43,190 nt of DNA from Actinomycetota bacterium (GCA_027314515.1 DAHVAR010000118.1:1-43190); one strand, 5' to 3'. Shown: positions 1 to 8,656, numbered from the stretch's first letter. Notes: generated by a model from the sequence alone, not told the origin. Program-made: numbers and translations.

Positions 1-1
1 C

Positions 2-535
2 GGCTGCACCGACCCGGCCTTGCTGCACACGATGATGGCCTGGAAGGGCGAACAGTACCGCCGTAATGGCTGGGTCTTCGACTACGGCCGTCCCTGGGCG
101 AGCGGGCTGCTTGAGGAGCTGCTGGCCGCCCGGGGTGAGCAACTCTCCGGCGTGCTGACCGTCAGCTATGCGGGCGGCCAGCCAGTCGCCGGCCAGTTCG
201 GGCTCCGGGCCGGCACTCAGCTTGACGGCTGGTTCATTGCCTACGACCAGCGCTTTGCCCGCTATTCACCGGGGCTGATCCACATTCTGCAGCTGACCGA
301 GGCGATCGCCGGGGCGGGCGTGCGCACCATCGATATAGGCGACGGCGCAGCCAGCTTCAAGGAGAAGCTGCGCAGCCACGACAACGTTGTCTCCAGGGGC
401 ATGGTGACCACCGGCTCTGTGCTGGCCGCCGCGCATCGGGCGGGCACCGCGGTCCGGCAGCGGGCCGGTCACGCGGTCTACCAGCACCCCCGCTTGTACC
501 GTGCCACCCTGCGGGCCCGCAGCGCGCTCCGCTAG
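2..535 (+). CDS. GNAT-superfamily acyltransferase, CelD/BcsL type (3' part)
   Basis: The frame is open from the first bases of the window, so this is the C-terminal part (about 177 residues) of a longer protein. The stretch GQFGLRAGTQLDGWFIAYD followed by the helix HILQLTEAIAGAGV and the DIGDGAASFKEKLR segment is the pattern of the C-terminal acetyltransferase domain of the CelD/BcsL ('cellulose biosynthesis acetyltransferase') family. These proteins acylate cell-surface sugars or peptides. The stop TAG at 533-535 overlaps the stop of the convergent gene on the other strand, the two codons sharing CTAG. The neighbouring glycosyltransferases and flippase support a role in envelope polysaccharide decoration. 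The acceptor cannot be inferred. Confidence 0.75.
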   Translation, partial: GCTDPALLHTMMAWKGEQYRRNGWVFDYGRPWASGLLEELLAARGEQLSGVLTVSYAGGQPVAGQFGLRAGTQLDGWFIAYDQRFARYSPGLIHILQLTEAIAGAGVRTIDIGDGAASFKEKLRSHDNVVSRGMVTTGSVLAAAHRAGTAVRQRAGHAVYQHPRLYRATLRARSALR

Positions 536-2100
536 CTGTCCCGCCAGGGACTCCCGGCGGCTAAGCGGTGCCCGTCACCGCCGGCAGCCGGCGGGAGGAG
601 GTAGAGCGCCAGGTCCCCGAAAGTACGGCCGTGGAAGGAGAACACCAGCCGGCCTTGTCCGGTGAGCTGGCGTACCTGCGCCGGGCTGAGATACGAGTAG
701 CCCTCATCGACCTCGGCCCACGGCACCAGCACGTACCTGACGTGCTGCCGGGCGCGGGCGGCCGGCGTTACCCACAGCCCGGCGTGATAGCCGTAATCGG
801 CGAGCGCGTTCTGGCCGACGTCGCCGGACAGGCCAACCGCGGCGTCGGTGATATTGGCCCCGCGCGGGACATGAGCCGTGATGTAGGCCAGCGCGCGCGC
901 GAATCCGTTGTCGGGCTGCACCAGCCAGCGCACGGACGTCGCGAGGTTGATGGCCAGGATGACGGCCAGCGCCGCGACGGCCGCGGCACGCACCCTGGGC
1001 AGCAGGCTGGCGGCCACCGGGATGATCAGCACGCTCGGCACTACGAGCAGATAGAGTTCCTGCTCCTCCAGCGTGCCCAGGGTAAGGGCGTAGCCGAGGG
1101 CGAGCACCGCCGATGCGTACACCAGCCCGAGCAGCCTCGGCACCGGGCCGCCCCGGCGGAACACCACGAACCCGGCCGCGACGGCCGCGATCAGCAGCAC
1201 GTACGTCGTGCCGAAGTAACCGCCCTCCGCGACTATGCGGGCGGTCAGCGAGCCCCCGCCGGCGCTGTGGAAGCCGGTGACCTGGATGAGCCCCAGCATT
1301 CGCTGCAGGCCGGTCGTCTTCGCCTGCCAGAAGGCGGGGAAGTAGCCGCAGGCGGCGGCGAGCGCCACGTAGCTGGCGTAGACCGCGACGGCGGTGCCGA
1401 CAGTGATCAGGGTCAGGCCCCGGCGGGCACCGGAGCGCAGTCCGGTCGCGGCGAGCAACGGCACTACGGTCAGCAGCGTGCCCTCGTCCTTGGTGAGCGC
1501 GGCGCAGCCGAACAGCAGGCCGGCCCCCACGGCGCGAAGCCGCCCCTCGCCCGGCGCGGGCGGATGGCTGATCAGGCGGGTGTAGACAAGGTAGCCAAGC
1601 ACTACCCACAGCATCATCGAGGTCTCGAGGAGCGCCCGGTCGTTCTGCCGGGTGCAGAACGGCTCGAGCGCGAAGAGCAGGCCTGCCGCCACGCCCGCCC
1701 GCAGCGAGGCGGCCCGCGTCGCCAGCAGCACGAGCACCGCCGCGGTGGCCGCCGCGAGCAGGGAGTTGAGCGCGCGCGCCTGGAAGACCCGGCCCATCAT
1801 GGTGGCCGGGCTGCCCAGCAGGTGCGCCCAGGCCGCCTCCAGGTAGAAGAAGGCCGGCCCGTTCAGGAAGAACACCTGCCCGGTATAGCGGGGAAACCCG
1901 CCGGACATGACGCCGCGGCCCATGTCGGCGTAGATGACCTCGTCGCCGAACAAGTCAAATGACCGGGTATGCATGGCAAGCCGGAGCAGCAGCGTCGCCA
2001 GCCCGGCCGCCGCCGCGACGAGAGCGGCCGCGCGGCCAGGCGAGGCGGCCTGCGCGATCCGCGCCGGAACGCGGATGGGCTTAGTGATCGCCGTCGCCAT
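532..2100 (-). CDS. GT39-like membrane glycosyltransferase
   Basis: This 522-aa polytopic membrane protein starts at ATG 2100, overlapping the end of the deacetylase gene by 20 bp. After a short basic N-terminus comes a first membrane helix (LVAAAAGLATLLLRLAM), then the luminal-loop segment FDLFGDEVIYADMGRGV. The acidic DE pair there matches the conserved catalytic loop of family 39 (PMT/ArnT-like) transferases, which move a sugar from a polyprenyl-phosphate donor. About ten further hydrophobic helices follow up to residue ~390, then a soluble C-terminal region. It is the last gene of a - strand polysaccharide operon. Donor and acceptor are unknown. The family call is fairly firm; the precise role is inference from context. 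Confidence 0.8.
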   Translation of the reverse strand: MATAITKPIRVPARIAQAASPGRAAALVAAAAGLATLLLRLAMHTRSFDLFGDEVIYADMGRGVMSGGFPRYTGQVFFLNGPAFFYLEAAWAHLLGSPATMMGRVFQARALNSLLAAATAAVLVLLATRAASLRAGVAAGLLFALEPFCTRQNDRALLETSMMLWVVLGYLVYTRLISHPPAPGEGRLRAVGAGLLFGCAALTKDEGTLLTVVPLLAATGLRSGARRGLTLITVGTAVAVYASYVALAAACGYFPAFWQAKTTGLQRMLGLIQVTGFHSAGGGSLTARIVAEGGYFGTTYVLLIAAVAAGFVVFRRGGPVPRLLGLVYASAVLALGYALTLGTLEEQELYLLVVPSVLIIPVAASLLPRVRAAAVAALAVILAINLATSVRWLVQPDNGFARALAYITAHVPRGANITDAAVGLSGDVGQNALADYGYHAGLWVTPAARARQHVRYVLVPWAEVDEGYSYLSPAQVRQLTGQGRLVFSFHGRTFGDLALYLLPPAAGGDGHRLAAGSPWRDS

Positions 2101-2893
2101 GCTCTTCCGTTCTCCGGCAGTAAAAGACTTCCGGGACCAGTGGTACGTGCCCGTCAGGGAACATCGCGCTCGCCTGGGTTCGGTAGGAGCGGATCAGGTC
2201 GGCCTTGGCCTGCGGCGGCCGCGGTCCGCGCACCTCGCAGAGGCGGTGGCGCCGGATGAACGCCGCGTCGGGGACGTGGCGCTGGTTGTAAGGGAAGTCG
2301 CTGTAGTAGATCAGCGGCTTCCCGCTGCGCTGGGCGGCCAGCCGGGCCAGCACGTGGTCCACATGACCTCCGACGGCCAGCGGGGCGAGCACCAGCGCCG
2401 GCCTTCGCCCGGCCAGCCACCGGACGAAGGCGATGGCCGCTCGCAGGGTCCCCGCGTCGTCCGGGGCGAGGCGTCCGGACGTGACGTGCAGCCGGTAGAC
2501 CGGATAGGTGTGCACCAGTTCCGGCAGCAGCGCTGCCCGCCAGATGCCCTGCCCGTCAGCCATCTTCCGGCGGCGGTGCTGCGCCTCGGTCAGCCCGGCA
2601 TGCGCCCAGCCGACCCCGAGCGACTCAAGGGCGGCCTGGTCCTCATCGCGCCGCTCGCGGTACAGCGCCTGCGCGTCGCTCGCCCCGGCCTGCCGCAGGT
2701 AGCGCCGCGCCGAGAGGGTGTACGGTGGCGGCCCGGCCTCGGTGAACAGCGTCACGACAGTAACGGGCAGCCGCGGCGCGGCATCGGCGATCAGCGCACC
2801 GCAGGAGAGCACTGCGTCGTCGAGGTGGGGGGATAGGACCAGCAGCTGGGCACTGTCGCGGATCGCATCGGCCAGCGGGCTTGCCGCCGTCAC
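2081..2893 (-). CDS. PIG-L / LmbE-family deacetylase
   Basis: The 270-aa protein carries SPHLDDAVLSCGALI at residues 21-35, the zinc-binding signature of the PIG-L family (H23, D25, D26), and a later GGHVDHVLA segment that supplies the third metal-binding histidine. Family members remove N-acetyl groups from GlcNAc-type sugars, as in mycothiol, GPI and antibiotic pathways. It starts with GTG at 2893, overlapping the TGA of the upstream flippase-glycosyltransferase gene as GTGA, so the two are probably translationally coupled. Its place among glycosyltransferases suggests deacetylation of an exported or lipid-linked sugar rather than mycothiol synthesis. No signal peptide is seen, so it should act in the cytoplasm. 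Confidence 0.85.
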   Translation of the reverse strand: MTAASPLADAIRDSAQLLVLSPHLDDAVLSCGALIADAAPRLPVTVVTLFTEAGPPPYTLSARRYLRQAGASDAQALYRERRDEDQAALESLGVGWAHAGLTEAQHRRRKMADGQGIWRAALLPELVHTYPVYRLHVTSGRLAPDDAGTLRAAIAFVRWLAGRRPALVLAPLAVGGHVDHVLARLAAQRSGKPLIYYSDFPYNQRHVPDAAFIRRHRLCEVRGPRPPQAKADLIRSYRTQASAMFPDGHVPLVPEVFYCRRTEEHGDGDH

Positions 2894-5424
2894 CCGCTCC
2901 CCCCAGGGCGGTCAGCGAGCACATCCCGCACCAGCGCGCGGTAGCGGTCCGCGGCCGCGGCTGGCTGGTACTGGCGGGCGGCTGCGCAGGCGGCCCTTCC
3001 CAGCCGGCGCCGCATGTTCTCGTCACCGGCCAGGGCCCGCATTCCGGCGGCCAGCGCGTCGACGTCGAAACACGGCACCCGCAGATCGCCGTCCATCCAG
3101 CGCAACGCGGGCAGGTCGAAATGGACCACCGGCTTAGCGCAGGCCATCCCCTCCAGCGCGGCCAGGCCGAACGCCTCGTGTCGTGACGGCAGCACCACGA
3201 AGGCGCTGTGGTCGAGCAGCCATTGCCGGTCCGGCCCGGCGACGTGGCCGGCCCGGCGGACGACGCCGCCGGCCCGCTCGAGCAATGTCTGGAGCCGGGC
3301 CTCCTCGCGCCGCGTCCCGCCCCCGGCCAGAACCAGCGGCACGTCGAGCCCGCTGCGCTGGTAGGCCGCCAGGAGCAGGTCCAGCCCCTTCTCCTGGACG
3401 TCGATGCGGCCCAGGAACAGGATGTGCGCAGCCGGACCGGGCTCGCCGTCGCGCCCGGCCAGCTCGGTCCAGTTCGGGATGACCCGGACCCGGGCGGCCG
3501 GGCTCCAGCGGCGGACCCGGAGCGAGTCCGTGCGGTTGAGCGTCACGATGTCGCGGTAGCAGCGCAGGCCAAGCCGCTCGAGGAGGAAGAACGGCAACCG
3601 GTAGCGCTGCCACATCTCCTCACCGGAGAGATTCTGGGCCAGCCCCACCACCGGCGCCTGCGAGAACACCGGCAGGAAACTGGTCGAGAACGGCGGGGTG
3701 AAGCTCTCGATCCACAGGTCGTGGGGGATCCGCCGCGCCGTCGCGGGCAGCACCGAGTGAAACAGCAGCTGCCCGCCCCGCGGGCCCGCCCACGCCAGCG
3801 GCAGCTGCCGGTAGCGCACTCCGCCCTGGACAACCGTGCCGCCGCGGCGGCCTGCGGTGACGACCGTCACGTCATAGTCGCGGGCGAGCCAGCGGGCGAT
3901 CTGCTCGACCACGGCGGCGCCGCCGCCGCAGTAGTGCGGGTTCCCCGGACTGTCGAAGCTGGAGATGACCACGCGGCGGACCGCCTTGCCGCCCGGCCGG
4001 CCGGCGGCGGGAGCGGCCTCGCCCGGCGCCCTCGGCCCGGATCGGCAGAACCGCAAGCCGGTCCGCAGCCCGGCGAGAACCGCTAGCGCGAGCCAGGCCA
4101 CCGGGTAGGGCCGGACCAGCACGAGCAGCCCGGCGGTGACGATGGCCTCGGCCAGCGGGATGCGCGTCAGCGTGACCCGGCCGCCGCGGCGCGCCAGGCG
4201 ATACTGCAGCAGCGCCAGCGTGACCAGCGCGCCGGCGGCCGACCCGGCCGCTAGCCCGACGATGCCGCCAAGCCGCCAGCCGGCCAGGAGTGCGGCAATG
4301 TAGCCGGTGAGGCCGACGGCGAGCCAGGGGAGGCACGAGTAGTCGTCGGCGGCCTGGAAGAACGCGGTGATCAGGATGATCCCGCCGGCCGCCAGGCCTG
4401 TTACCGCGGTGAACCTGAGCAGCGTTGCCATCGCGCCGTACTGGACGGGGAACAGCGCAGCGAGTACGGCCGGGGGCATGGTGGCCAGGACGATCGCGAC
4501 CGGCAGGGCCGCGGCCGCATACATCTGGACCGCGCGTGCGGCGATCGGGCTCCCCGCCGCGCGCCGGGACAGCGCGGGGAAGAACGCGGTCAGGATCGCC
4601 CCGGCGAGGTACAGCGGTACCCGGGACAACGTCACGCTGGCCTGGTAGCTGGCCGCGCTGTCGTGGCTCACGCCCGGCAGGACGGCGACAAGCACCACGT
4701 CAGCCACCGCGAAGAGGGATACCATCCCTTCGGTCAGGGTGATCCGGCCGATGCGCTGCCACAGCCCGCGGTCGGCCGCGGCAGCCAGCCAGTGCCGCGC
4801 CGCCCCGTGCGGCGCTGGCGGCCAGCGAGTCAGCATCACGATTCCGCCGATTGCGAATGCCGCCAGCGCGCCTGCCTCGCGCAGCCCTGCCGCCAGCACC
4901 AGGAGGAGGCCGGCGGCGTTCTTGACCAGGTTCTCGCCGACGTAAAGGAATGACAGGGTGCGCATCTGCTGCCGACCCTGCAGATAGCCGGTGGTCACCA
5001 TGCTCAGGAAGATCACCATGGTGGCGAGCGCGATCACCAGCGCGGTGGCCGGGCGGGCGAACCGCAGCGCGATGACGCCGACGATGACGGCGGCGACGGT
5101 GCCGCTGCCGACGCTGGCCAGCATCGCGAACCGGACGGCGTTATCCTGCTCGGCCCGGCTCCGGGCCCGTGCCACCCCCTGGACGAGTACCCAGGGTATC
5201 GAGACGCTCGCGACCGCGGACGCCCACATGATCAGGCTCTGGCCGGCCGCGAAGGCGGAGTAGGCCCTGACGTCAAGCAGCCGGGTCTGCGTCAGCCCGT
5301 AGGCATAGTTGAGCACCCCGATGACCAGGAATGCACCCGTGATCCAGCGCGCTCCGAGCGCGACCGCGGACTCCTCCCGGCGCGCTCCGGTCAGCACCGT
5401 GCCCTGTTCTTGCGGCAGCGTCAC
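2890..5424 (-). CDS. Fusion of a polysaccharide flippase and a GT4 glycosyltransferase
   Basis: The 844-aa product has two parts. Residues ~20-460 are a string of 12-14 hydrophobic helices of the MOP/Wzx-MurJ flippase type, with the charged loop VQGVARARSRAEQD and the conserved-looking TLSRVPLYLAGAILTAFFP helix. Residues ~490-840 are a GT-B family 4 glycosyltransferase: the N-terminal SSFDSPGNPHYCGGGAAVVE loop, then the donor domain with HILFLGRIDVQEKGLDLLL and the EAFGLAALEGMACAKPVV acidic motif. One reading frame spans both with a short Pro/Ala/Gly-rich linker around residues 462-480, so this looks like a genuine fusion. It would couple addition of a sugar to flipping of the lipid-linked chain across the membrane (inference). 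It overlaps its neighbours by 4 bp on both sides. Confidence 0.8.
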   Translation of the reverse strand: MTLPQEQGTVLTGARREESAVALGARWITGAFLVIGVLNYAYGLTQTRLLDVRAYSAFAAGQSLIMWASAVASVSIPWVLVQGVARARSRAEQDNAVRFAMLASVGSGTVAAVIVGVIALRFARPATALVIALATMVIFLSMVTTGYLQGRQQMRTLSFLYVGENLVKNAAGLLLVLAAGLREAGALAAFAIGGIVMLTRWPPAPHGAARHWLAAAADRGLWQRIGRITLTEGMVSLFAVADVVLVAVLPGVSHDSAASYQASVTLSRVPLYLAGAILTAFFPALSRRAAGSPIAARAVQMYAAAALPVAIVLATMPPAVLAALFPVQYGAMATLLRFTAVTGLAAGGIILITAFFQAADDYSCLPWLAVGLTGYIAALLAGWRLGGIVGLAAGSAAGALVTLALLQYRLARRGGRVTLTRIPLAEAIVTAGLLVLVRPYPVAWLALAVLAGLRTGLRFCRSGPRAPGEAAPAAGRPGGKAVRRVVISSFDSPGNPHYCGGGAAVVEQIARWLARDYDVTVVTAGRRGGTVVQGGVRYRQLPLAWAGPRGGQLLFHSVLPATARRIPHDLWIESFTPPFSTSFLPVFSQAPVVGLAQNLSGEEMWQRYRLPFFLLERLGLRCYRDIVTLNRTDSLRVRRWSPAARVRVIPNWTELAGRDGEPGPAAHILFLGRIDVQEKGLDLLLAAYQRSGLDVPLVLAGGGTRREEARLQTLLERAGGVVRRAGHVAGPDRQWLLDHSAFVVLPSRHEAFGLAALEGMACAKPVVHFDLPALRWMDGDLRVPCFDVDALAAGMRALAGDENMRRRLGRAACAAARQYQPAAAADRYRALVRDVLADRPGGSG

Positions 5425-6836
5425 CAGAACTCGTCCCCGTCGGAGCCGCTGAGCACCGCTGTGCTGGTAGCCAGCCTCAGGCGCGCGGGCGGGACCTGGG
5501 CCCGGCGCAGCGCTACTGCGGCGGCTGCCTCATCGCAGCCGCACATCAGCACGCTCAGGCCGGCCGCGTGCCGGGTGATGACGTCGTTCATCCCGAGGGC
5601 CTTGCGCAGCCGCCGCTCAAGGTCCTCGTCCGCCTGGTCAGCAGGCCAGAACGCGACGGTGCACAGGTCCACCACGTTTCTCCGGCCGGGCCGGCCCAGC
5701 TCCCGGTCCTTGATCTCGGAAAGCAGCAGGCCGGCCAGGCGCTCGGCGCTGGAGTCCCAGGAGAACGCGGCCGCCCACCGGCGGCACTGGTCGGCCATGA
5801 AGTTCCTGCGGCTGGTGTCCTGCAGTTCGCCCAGCGCCGTGGTCAGCACGGAGGCCAGGTCGGCGCTGGCGGGCACCAGCCACCCGGTCCGGCCGTTGCG
5901 GATGGAGTCGCGCAGGCCCGGCACGTCGTAACCGACGGCCGGGGTGCCGAGCGTGTTCGCCTCGATGACGGTGAGACCCCAGCCCTCTGCCAGCGAGGGC
6001 ATCGCCGTCAGCCAGGCAGCGCCCAGGAGGTCGCTTTTGTCCGGCTCGGTTACCCGGCCGGGCAGGCTCACGGCGCGTTCCACCCCGAGACGCCTGGCCA
6101 GGGCGGCCAGCTGCTCGCGAGCCGGGCCGGTGCCGCCGATCTGCAGGCGCAGGCCCGGCCAGCGTCGCAGCACCGGTGGCATCGCCTCCACCAGCAGGTG
6201 CAGCCGCTTGTGCGGTACCAGCCGGGTCACAACGGCGATAGCCGGGTCGGGGGAGCGGGGAACGCGGCTGGCCGGAAGCGGCTGGACCCCGTTGGGCACG
6301 ATGTGGATCGGCCCGCGGATGCGGAGTTGCGTCCGCATCTCGGCGCGGGTGGATGGCGAGACGGCAACGAACGGGCGCCACCCGTAGACCCGCCGGCTGA
6401 CCGGGCCCTCCAGGAACCGCCCGACGTGGTTGACCGGCCAGCGGAAATAGCTGTTGAACTGCGCCTGGTGCACGTGGTGCACGACGCAGACGACGACGGT
6501 GCCCTTCGGCGCCCACAGCGGGCTGAAGAACGGGATGCCGTTCTGGAAGTCGACGACAGCGTCATAGCGGCGCCCGTAGCGGCGGAGGTGATGCGCGGCC
6601 GCTGCGTACACCCCGAAACGGCCGCCCCGCCGCACGACCAGGTAGTCGTTCTCCCAGTCGTGCGGCTGGGCGTCGTCGTACTCGGAGGTGAACAGCGTGA
6701 CCTCGGCACCCGCCGCGGCGAACCGCCGGGCGATCTGCTCGGCATAGGCCTCGGCGCCGCCCGCTGCGGGGTTGGTCAGGTCGCGCCAGTTCAGGAACAG
6801 GAGCCGGCGCCCGCCAAAGTGCTGCAGCGAGGACAT
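5421..6836 (-). CDS. GT4 glycosyltransferase with degenerate GGDEF-like C-terminal domain
   Basis: The chosen start is ATG 6836 (MSSLQHF), which shares its A with the TGA of the preceding gene (TGATG). The open frame continues upstream only as antisense-like coding. The 471-aa protein begins with LLFLNWRDLTNPAAGGAEAY, the acceptor-side loop typical of GT4 enzymes, and has the donor-site motif region HIVPNGV...VTRLVPHKRLHLL and the acidic motif AEGWGLTVIEANTLGTPAVG. Residues ~385-465 form an extra domain (RRLRKALGMNDVITRHAAGL, then CDEAAAAVALRRAQV and LATSTAVLSG) whose order of elements resembles a GGDEF fold. The GGDEF signature itself is replaced by HAAGLS, so no diguanylate cyclase activity is expected. 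Confidence 0.82.
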   Translation of the reverse strand: MSSLQHFGGRRLLFLNWRDLTNPAAGGAEAYAEQIARRFAAAGAEVTLFTSEYDDAQPHDWENDYLVVRRGGRFGVYAAAAHHLRRYGRRYDAVVDFQNGIPFFSPLWAPKGTVVVCVVHHVHQAQFNSYFRWPVNHVGRFLEGPVSRRVYGWRPFVAVSPSTRAEMRTQLRIRGPIHIVPNGVQPLPASRVPRSPDPAIAVVTRLVPHKRLHLLVEAMPPVLRRWPGLRLQIGGTGPAREQLAALARRLGVERAVSLPGRVTEPDKSDLLGAAWLTAMPSLAEGWGLTVIEANTLGTPAVGYDVPGLRDSIRNGRTGWLVPASADLASVLTTALGELQDTSRRNFMADQCRRWAAAFSWDSSAERLAGLLLSEIKDRELGRPGRRNVVDLCTVAFWPADQADEDLERRLRKALGMNDVITRHAAGLSVLMCGCDEAAAAVALRRAQVPPARLRLATSTAVLSGSDGDEFW

Positions 6837-7666
6837 CAGCGGGCCGAGACTGACGTCGGCCGGAGCAGGTTGAACAGGTCGGCCAGCGCACGCCGGCCAT
6901 CGGTCAGCACCCGTAGGGTCGAGCCCTGCTGATCCGACCACTCGACGGGGATCTCTGTCACTCCGATGCCCTGGCGGGCGATCGCGCAGAGCAGTTCGAC
7001 ATCGAACGCGAAACCGTCGATGCTGAGCTGCCGGGCGACAGCCCGGGCGAGGTCGCCGGCGAAGAACTTGAAGCCGCACTGGGTGTCTGCGATCCCGCGC
7101 AGCAGCATGGCCGCCATCATGCGGAAGACCAGGCCGCCAGCGCTGCGGAGGAGGGGCTGCCGTCGTCCCAGCACGGCGCCATCGATGCGCCGGGACCCGA
7201 CCACGGCCTGTGACCCGGCTTCGAGCAGGGGCATGACCACGTCGAGCGTCTCGACAGGTGTCGCCAGGTCAGCGTCCATGTATCCGACATAGCGGGCCTG
7301 CGAGGTGTCGATCCCGCGCCGGACGGCAGCACCCTTGCCCCGCTGCGCGCAGCCGATGACGCGCACCGGGACCCGGCCGGATGGCGTGCTGCTGGCCACG
7401 TCGACCGTCCGGTCGACGCTGCCATTGTCGATGACGACGATCGACGACGAGTAGGGCTGCGCCTCCAGGTAAGCGACCGTCCGGGCAAGGGTGTCCGGCA
7501 GCCGCCGAGCCTCGTTGAGGCTCGGCATCAGCACCTCCAGATGGCAGGGGGGACGTCGCAGCTCCTCGAGGATCTCGTGGTCCTGCAGGCGCGGCCCGGC
7601 CGGCCAGGCCGCGTAATCCGGGTCAATGCCTAGGCGTGGACGTGCGTATTCGACGCTCGCCTGCAC
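6836..7666 (-). CDS. GT2 glycosyltransferase, dolichyl-phosphate-sugar synthase type
   Basis: The 276-aa protein has a GT-A fold: LEVLMPSLNEARRLPDTL at the start of the nucleotide-binding domain, VVIDNGSVDRTVD, the RGKGAAVRRGI loop and the metal-binding DADLATP motif. It continues with GSRRIDGA and DTQCGFKFF, which are shared with dolichyl-phosphate glucose/mannose synthase-like enzymes. It probably makes a polyprenyl-phosphate sugar, the donor class used by GT39 enzymes such as the last gene of this operon. The GTG start at 7666 is preceded by GGGAGG on the - strand. It is the first gene of the polysaccharide operon, so the operon promoter should lie just upstream, between about 7670 and 7900. 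Confidence 0.85.
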   Translation of the reverse strand: MQASVEYARPRLGIDPDYAAWPAGPRLQDHEILEELRRPPCHLEVLMPSLNEARRLPDTLARTVAYLEAQPYSSSIVVIDNGSVDRTVDVASSTPSGRVPVRVIGCAQRGKGAAVRRGIDTSQARYVGYMDADLATPVETLDVVMPLLEAGSQAVVGSRRIDGAVLGRRQPLLRSAGGLVFRMMAAMLLRGIADTQCGFKFFAGDLARAVARQLSIDGFAFDVELLCAIARQGIGVTEIPVEWSDQQGSTLRVLTDGRRALADLFNLLRPTSVSAR

Positions 7667-7949
7667 AGGTGCCTCCCACTGGATGTCTGTCCGGCCCCGC
7701 CCGGCCCGTGCCTACCCGAACTGACAGCGGGGGAAGCCAAGGGACCGGCAAACGATCAGTAAGAGCCCGGAAACTGGGTCTTCTGCGCCCGGCACTGGCG
7801 GCGGGTAGGCCGGTAAGCGGCTTCCGCCCGGTTTGCGCGGCAGGCATCATCGACAGATCTCAGTCTGATCTGCCGCCGGAGATAGCAGCCGGCGCTGCAT
7901 GCCGCCGTCCAGCGGCCCGGCCGGGACTGACAGCGTGCACCGCGATGCT

Positions 7950-7995
7950 AAATGTAACCGCGCTTGCAAATGTAACCGCCACTGGTTACATTTGC
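7950..7995. repeat. AAATGTAACC direct and inverted repeat cluster
   Basis: AAATGTAACC occurs at 7950-7959 and 7968-7977 (18 bp apart), and its reverse complement GGTTACATTT at 7984-7993. The second and third copies form a perfect inverted repeat with 12-bp arms (GCAAATGTAACC / GGTTACATTTGC, 7966-7977 and 7984-7995) and a 6-bp spacer. The AT-rich motif stands out in GC-rich DNA and looks like the operator of a dimeric regulator. It lies just ahead of the AlbA_2-type remnant, whose promoter it may once have controlled. Confidence 0.65.
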
Positions 7996-8096
7996 GCCGC
8001 GCCGGTCGACGCGAACGAGATGATCACGGCGCTGCGAGTCGCGGAGCTGATCCGCAGATCATCAAGCAAGGGCTCGCGAGCAAGGCGCGTTCCTGC

Positions 8097-8408
8097 AGTC
8101 CGCCGGTCCGGCTCACCGTTGAAGACGGGGTTGCCGACGGCCAGCCAGTGATCATCGCGGCGGTTCATGAGTGCGACCCGTCGGCCAAGCCATGCCGGGG
8201 AGCGGCGACAGGCGTGGCGTACCTGCGAGGCTACGACGGTGACTTCGCGCTGTCGGAACTCGAACAGCAGGCGTTTCCGGCCGCCCGGCAGCCGCCGATG
8301 TTCGACCGTGCGCCGGTCAGCGGCGCCACTCGCGATGATCTCGACCCGGAACTGCTCGCCGGATACGCTGACTCGGTAACTGACCGTGATCCGCAGGGGC
8401 ATCCATAG
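8097..8408 (+). pseudogene. Remnant of an AlbA_2-domain (Schlafen-like) DNA-binding / ATP-binding protein
   Basis: The frame SPPVRLTVEDGVADGQPVII, then AAVHECDPSAKPCRG, VAYLRGYDGDFALSELEQQA and FDRAPVSGATRDDLDPELLA matches, from memory, the middle of actinobacterial helix-turn-helix / putative DNA-binding (AlbA_2) proteins. Those proteins normally continue for several hundred residues after a phrase such as RDPxGLGRFD. Here the frame ends at once after DRDPQGHP. The N-terminal third of the family is also missing upstream: the same frame back to 7899 is Cys/Arg-rich and unlike it. I therefore call a fragment, not a gene. A divergent short protein remains possible. Confidence 0.5.
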
Positions 8409-8608
8409 TCACGCGTGCGCTCGCGCTGCCGGGACGCGGCCTGCGCGGCACGGGCAGCTGACCGGTGCTCCGCGTCAGCTCGCTGCCGCAGCGCAGCGAT
8501 CCGCGGCTGCACGGACTCCGGGCGTGTCGTCAGGCCCGTAGGTTACTGGCGGCCGCCGGCGAAAGCGCAGCGGCCGCCGGTTTCGCCCGGGTCAGGCATT
8601 CTCGCCGG

Positions 8609-8656
8609 GCGGCTTTCTCCCGGGGCGGCTTTCTCCCGGGGCGGCTTTCTCCCGGG
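8609..8656. repeat. Three perfect tandem copies of a 16-bp unit
   Basis: GCGGCTTTCTCCCGGG is repeated head to tail at 8609-8624, 8625-8640 and 8641-8656. Each copy ends in the self-complementary CCCGGG, so the array can form several alternative hairpins. It lies about 50 bp beyond the stop of the cold-shock gene, on its downstream side, and may act in 3' end formation of that transcript. Confidence 0.8.

Noticed and set aside
568-1962. 464-codon + strand frame opposite the GT39 gene
   Set aside because: Low-complexity antisense shadow; the - strand has motifs and a helix pattern.
7986-8402. 138-codon - strand frame starting MPLRITVSYRVSVSGEQ
   Set aside because: It begins like protein but has no recognisable domain, and the opposite strand carries the AlbA_2-like similarity over the same bases.
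8609-8656. CRISPR array
   Set aside because: The units are directly adjacent with no spacers and no cas gene is present.
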